NCBI GenBank assembly: GCA_015179045.1
Contig: WHUZ01000043.1
Coordinates: 434,001-498,000 of the forward strand
Source of the DNA: Kalaharituber pfeilii
Lineage: Eukaryota; Ascomycota; Pezizomycetes; Pezizales; Pezizaceae
DNA length: 64,000 nucleotides
Direction: 5' to 3'
This document shows positions 60,076-64,000 of the stretch, piece by piece. Position numbers and translations under genes: made by a program. The number at the start of each line of letters is the position of its first letter. Position 1 is the first letter of the stretch. The notes beneath the pieces were generated by a model. That model was not told the DNA's origin. It ran no database searches and saw only the letters and a program-made list of their open reading frames with translations.

Positions 60076-63000
60076 TCACCCCGTTCTCCCCTTCTTTTTC
60101 CCACCTTTACACCTCTCCCACGCTTCCTCAAACACCGCCCTCCGCGCCCCCACCTCCCTCTTCCCTATCCCCAGCCTCCTCACCACCTGAAAGCTCCCCG
60201 TCCCCATTTTCATACTCTGCCCCATGATAATGCACTCGCTCACGCCCTCGACCCTGTCCCGCTTCATGTGGAGCGCCGCCTCGAACAAGTGATCCGTTGT
60301 CTTTTCGAAGCTCGCTAGCTGCAAAACGCTGTCCCGCATTTTGGCCAGCCCGAACCGTGTTATGCCGAGAACATCGCCTTTGTACGTCATGACGTCGCCG
60401 AGGAGCTGCATGTGGCGCGGGTCGATGTCCATGCCGTGCTCGCGCATGGTATAAGAGATTTCGTCGATGATAGAGTATCTGTTAATTGAATTAGCTAGGT
60501 GTCAGGGTAAAATGTATGAGGTTTTCTTCCCCCCCGTCCCCCGCCCATGGAGGAGCGAGGTGTAGGAGATGTGGATAAATATAGTACCTAGCAGCCTCAA
60601 TACCAAGCACGTCCCTCATCTCTATTACACTGTTTGACTTTGTCTTCGTCCCGACGATACCCTCCGTGTTCATACACAACTTCAACCCATACCCCTCCAC
60701 CAACAACTCATTCATTCCCGTCTTCTCGTCCTTTTTGACAACGGCCCTTGCCGCCTGGGGATACCCCTTCACCACAATACTCGGCAGCGCCCTCTTGAGC
60801 GCCTGCACCCTCGTATACACGTCCGATTCCGTCTTGGCAGCCCGGGCATCCTTCTCAGTAAAGTCCCTCACGTAGATCCGTACCCGATTCTTATTGACTC
60901 GGATATCTTGCTTACTGATTTTGAGTTTGGGAGCTTTGGAGATGGCGGTGGCGATGTCGTCCATCGTCAGCTCAAGTTGCAACTTGTCAATGGTGGTGAA
61001 GTCCAGGCGGATGCCAACGTAGGATTCGTCTGGGGTGCAGACATCTTCGATGTAGTGGATAATCTAACACAAATATCAGTACCAGCCCTAGAAGTAGAGG
61101 GTTGAGTCTAACTAACATCCTCAAGATATGTCTTCTCGATCCGCCCTTTCACAATCCGCGCGGACCGCTCATCTGTTTGATTAACTAACCTACAGGTAAT
61201 AATGGGTGTACTAATATTTTTGGATGCATTTATAATCTCCTTGATACGCGGCACACCTAACGTTACATTCATGGACGCAACACCCGCAAAGTGGAAAGTC
61301 TTCAACGTCATCTGCGTTCCCGGCTCACCAATACTCTGGGCTCCAACCGCACCCACAGCGGATCCAGGCTCGACCTTGGACTTCTCATACTTGGTGATAC
61401 ACTGCGATATGAACTCCATCAGAGTCTTCTCGGAGACGAGCATTATTCGTCTCAGAGCCTGGTTCTCCTCAGCATAGATATCGTCCATGTTAATGTCCTG
61501 GTACTCCTCATCCAGGTGATCCAAATTCGACGGTGGTTCCAGTCCCGACGGCATGCCAAGATTTTCACGGATACTCGCAAGCTTATGTGCCTTCTTGATG
61601 ATAAACTCCCTAATGGACCGGAAGAATGCACGCTTGGACTCATGCTCGTCAAGATCCTTATCGTCGAGATTCTCGTCCCGTACAATCTCCCCCTTGAAAT
61701 TGTACCGAGGTATTTTTGCTTCGTGCTTCGCGAGAACCTCCATCGTTATTGATATCATCTCCCATGGCTGAAGCCCGTTTGCATCATTATCTCGAGTAAT
61801 GTTTTCAGCGTGATTAAAAGTGCGGTCAAAGTGGACCGGCTGCGCAGCGCCCTCCATATCTACGGGGTCCAAATTGTCACCACCATACTGGAACTGCACG
61901 ATACCACCAGAGGAATTCCGAACAGTATAGTCATAAGCACATGATAGATCCTCAAGAGACTTCATCAGACGACGAGACATGTAACCAGTCTCGGCAGTCT
62001 TGACAGCTGTATCAACCAGACCTTCACGACCTGAAATGGCGTGAAACAGGAACTCTGTTGGGGTCAATCCAGTATAGAAACTATTCTCTACAAACCCTTT
62101 CGATGATGGCGTCTTGGAGTTCTTAGGAAAATGTGGCAAACTTCGATCATCGAACCCATCCGGTACACGTTTTCCGGAAATAACTTGCTGACCAACGACA
62201 GCAACCATCTGGGACACGTTGATCTTGGAGCCCTTGGATCCGGAGTTTGCCATGATGAGCGGAGAATTATTTCGGCTGAGCTCCTTCATACAACTGTCTC
62301 CGACCTTGTCACGGACAGCACTGAGGATACCCTGAACTTTGTTCTCCAACGTGAGGGCTTCGTCACAGCCAGCCTGTTTCTCTAGCGTCCCGTTCTTGTA
62401 CTGGATAATCAGCTCGTCTACTGCGGCATTAGCTTCTGCAACCATGCGCTTCTTCTCCTCCTGTAGCCGTGCACTAGCCTGAACATCGTTGATACCAATC
62501 GAGAAACCCTGATTCGCCAACCACCGTGCACAGAGCTTTGCAAGTCTATTCATCGCGGCAACCGCGTGATCTGGCCCATAATCCCTTAGAATAACGTAGA
62601 ACACAGAATCTTTCTTGCCTGACCCAACCGTAGACTTGTCCATCAAGCCGCACATAATCTCACTTCCTCGAATGACTAACCATCCGTCGTTGGGACACAT
62701 ATCTGGGGCAAAGCCGGGCACAGACTTGAAGTCTCGGCATTTAGCGTCCAGGTTGACATTGACATTCGATTCCTTGTTAGGCCTCATCATGATATTGAAG
62801 ATTTGCTTGCCTGTCCATAGAGCCTGCGGCTTCAATATTGCAGGTGGAGGAAGGTCGATCTTCATGTTGCCGTCCACCATGAACATACAAATGTGGGCAA
62901 AAGTCTTGCGGTCATAGAAACGATCCTTCGAGCTGAGTAGGTAGGCAGCTGTGATAAAATCCTGGATGGCGGCAATGATTGGCTCGCCATTACGGGGCGT

Positions 63001-64000
63001 ACATAAATTGTTCTTAACTCCCATCAGCTGTATTGCTTCCGTGCGCGCCTCCTCCGTCTGCGGGACGTGAAGGTTCATCTCGTCCCCGTCAAAATCCGCA
63101 TTATAAGGATTGCAAACACACTCGTTGAGCCTAAATGTTTTCCATGGACGAACTTTGGCCTGCAGTTCGGTTAGACATGAGTCACATTACAGCAGTTGCA
63201 AGGAAGGACTTACGTAGTGAGACAATATACTGAGCTTGTGGAGAGATGGCTGTCGATTGAACAGTACAATATCACCGTCCTCTATGTGTCGTTCAACCAC
63301 ATCACCTTCTTGTAAGTCCTCTGCGAGCTGTAATCGGTTGCCAAACTTAAGTGAACTACGCATGTAGTTAGTAATAATCCCTGTCGAATGTTTTCAAATG
63401 TGAATCTAGAATGATACATTTTATAATCTGCTCCTTTCTTCTCCAGATAATTGGCTCCTGGGTGAATGCTCGGCCCATTGATAACGCACTTCTTTAGTTT
63501 GTCTTTGTTATACCGTGAAACCCGCTCTGGGTATGTCAGGTTCTTCGCAACAAGCATGGGAACGGCGACCTGTTCAATGCTGAGATTGGGATCGGGACCA
63601 ATGACAGTTCGCCCGGAGAAATCCACACGCTTCCCTGATAGATTACCACGGAAACGTCCTTGTTTGCCCTTTAATCTTTGACAGAACCCTTTGATTGGCT
63701 TTGCCCCCTGGGTATTGTTCGCAAGCCCTGGAAGACCACTGTCGATGTATAATGCAGCCTGGAGCTGCATGTAGTCCCATTGTTCCTATAAACAGTATCA
63801 GCATGCTTGCGTTGCATGATAATCGAGGGGAGCAAACCATTAGGGTGTGTATTGGCTGCCCACTCTGAATTCCAGAGCGGAGCAGCCCACTCGTCCAGAC
63901 AATGTCAGTCAATTTTACAGTAAGATCATCCTCATTGCTTGAGTCCGCTTGGACCACAGATGGGCGTATACAAATTGGAGGTGCAGGTATGTATTGCCAA
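60076..64000 (-). CDS. RPC1: RNA polymerase III largest subunit Rpc1 (Rpc160), 5' partial
   Basis: The right edge cuts the 5' end. Exons in coding order: 64000-63838, 63785-63418, 63355-63214, 63159-61117, 61063-60588 and 60478-60076; all phases fit. This is the catalytic subunit of Pol III, which makes tRNA and 5S RNA in the nucleus. It contains [39 protein letters not shown] and the magnesium-binding active site [10 protein letters not shown] (near 63078-63107). The bridge helix and trigger loop region is [27 protein letters not shown]. The block [21 protein letters not shown] is characteristic of Pol III rather than Pol I or II. There is no heptad-repeat CTD; the protein ends shortly after MGTGSFQVV. 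The 62 bp intron at 63417-63356 (branch TACTAAC) interrupts a frame that otherwise looks shifted. Confidence 0.95.

Noticed and set aside
59842..60318. Lys-rich plus-strand frame next to RPC1
   Set aside because: Made by A-tracts and then antisense of the last RPC1 exon.
63282..63413. Apparent frameshift in RPC1
   Set aside because: Explained by a 62 bp intron (63417-63356) with GTATCA donor, TACTAAC branch and GTAG acceptor that restores the family sequence.

Overview
This is nuclear DNA of a filamentous ascomycete, most likely Pezizomycotina. Genes are split by short introns (mostly 44-110 bp) with GT-AG borders and CTAAC/CTGAC-type branch sites. The recognisable genes are fungal types: a class I chitin synthase, a TRP/flavin-carrier channel, a Ste7-type MAPKK, Mrc1, and a large conserved Pezizomycotina protein. 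I cannot name genus or class. There is no bacterial, organellar or viral gene set here.

Layout from left to right: 3' part of a flavin-carrier/TRP gene (+); an unrecognised three-exon gene (+, 3358-5822); a perfect (ATC)n array of about 60 units; a six-exon TMEM234 gene (+); 3 kb of GC/pyrimidine-rich leader; a 1.5 kb-codon conserved fungal protein (+, from 11117); class I chitin synthase (-, nine exons); a gene-poor 3 kb with a Ty1/copia integrase relic; low-molecular-weight tyrosine phosphatase (+, seven exons), convergent with mitochondrial uL22 (-); 4 kb of G/C-tract-rich DNA; PRP24/SART3 splicing factor (+, seven exons); a conserved low-complexity protein (+); an 841 bp Tc1/mariner-like MITE; MRC1/claspin (-); SPT6 (-); STE7-type MAPKK (+); AP-3 mu subunit (+); HAD phosphatase (+); a small secreted Cys-containing protein (+); and RPC1, the Pol III largest subunit (-), cut by the right edge.

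The genes do not form a cluster or pathway. They are housekeeping and growth functions: transcription (SPT6, RPC1), splicing (PRP24), replication checkpoint (MRC1), signalling (MAPKK, LMW-PTP), vesicle traffic (AP-3), cell wall (chitin synthase, FLC), and mitochondrial translation (uL22m). I found no convincing new multi-gene system. The most useful anomalies are: two independent -1 frameshifts inside the conserved part of SPT6; a roughly 300-residue N-terminal extension on PRP24 that starts like a transcription factor; a 15 bp terminal microexon in the chitin synthase; a perfect 26 bp-TIR MITE with mirrored subterminal motifs; and extreme strand-asymmetric composition in the gene at 36863. 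Exon borders were worked out by hand from frame, splice signals and remembered family consensus, without any alignment.
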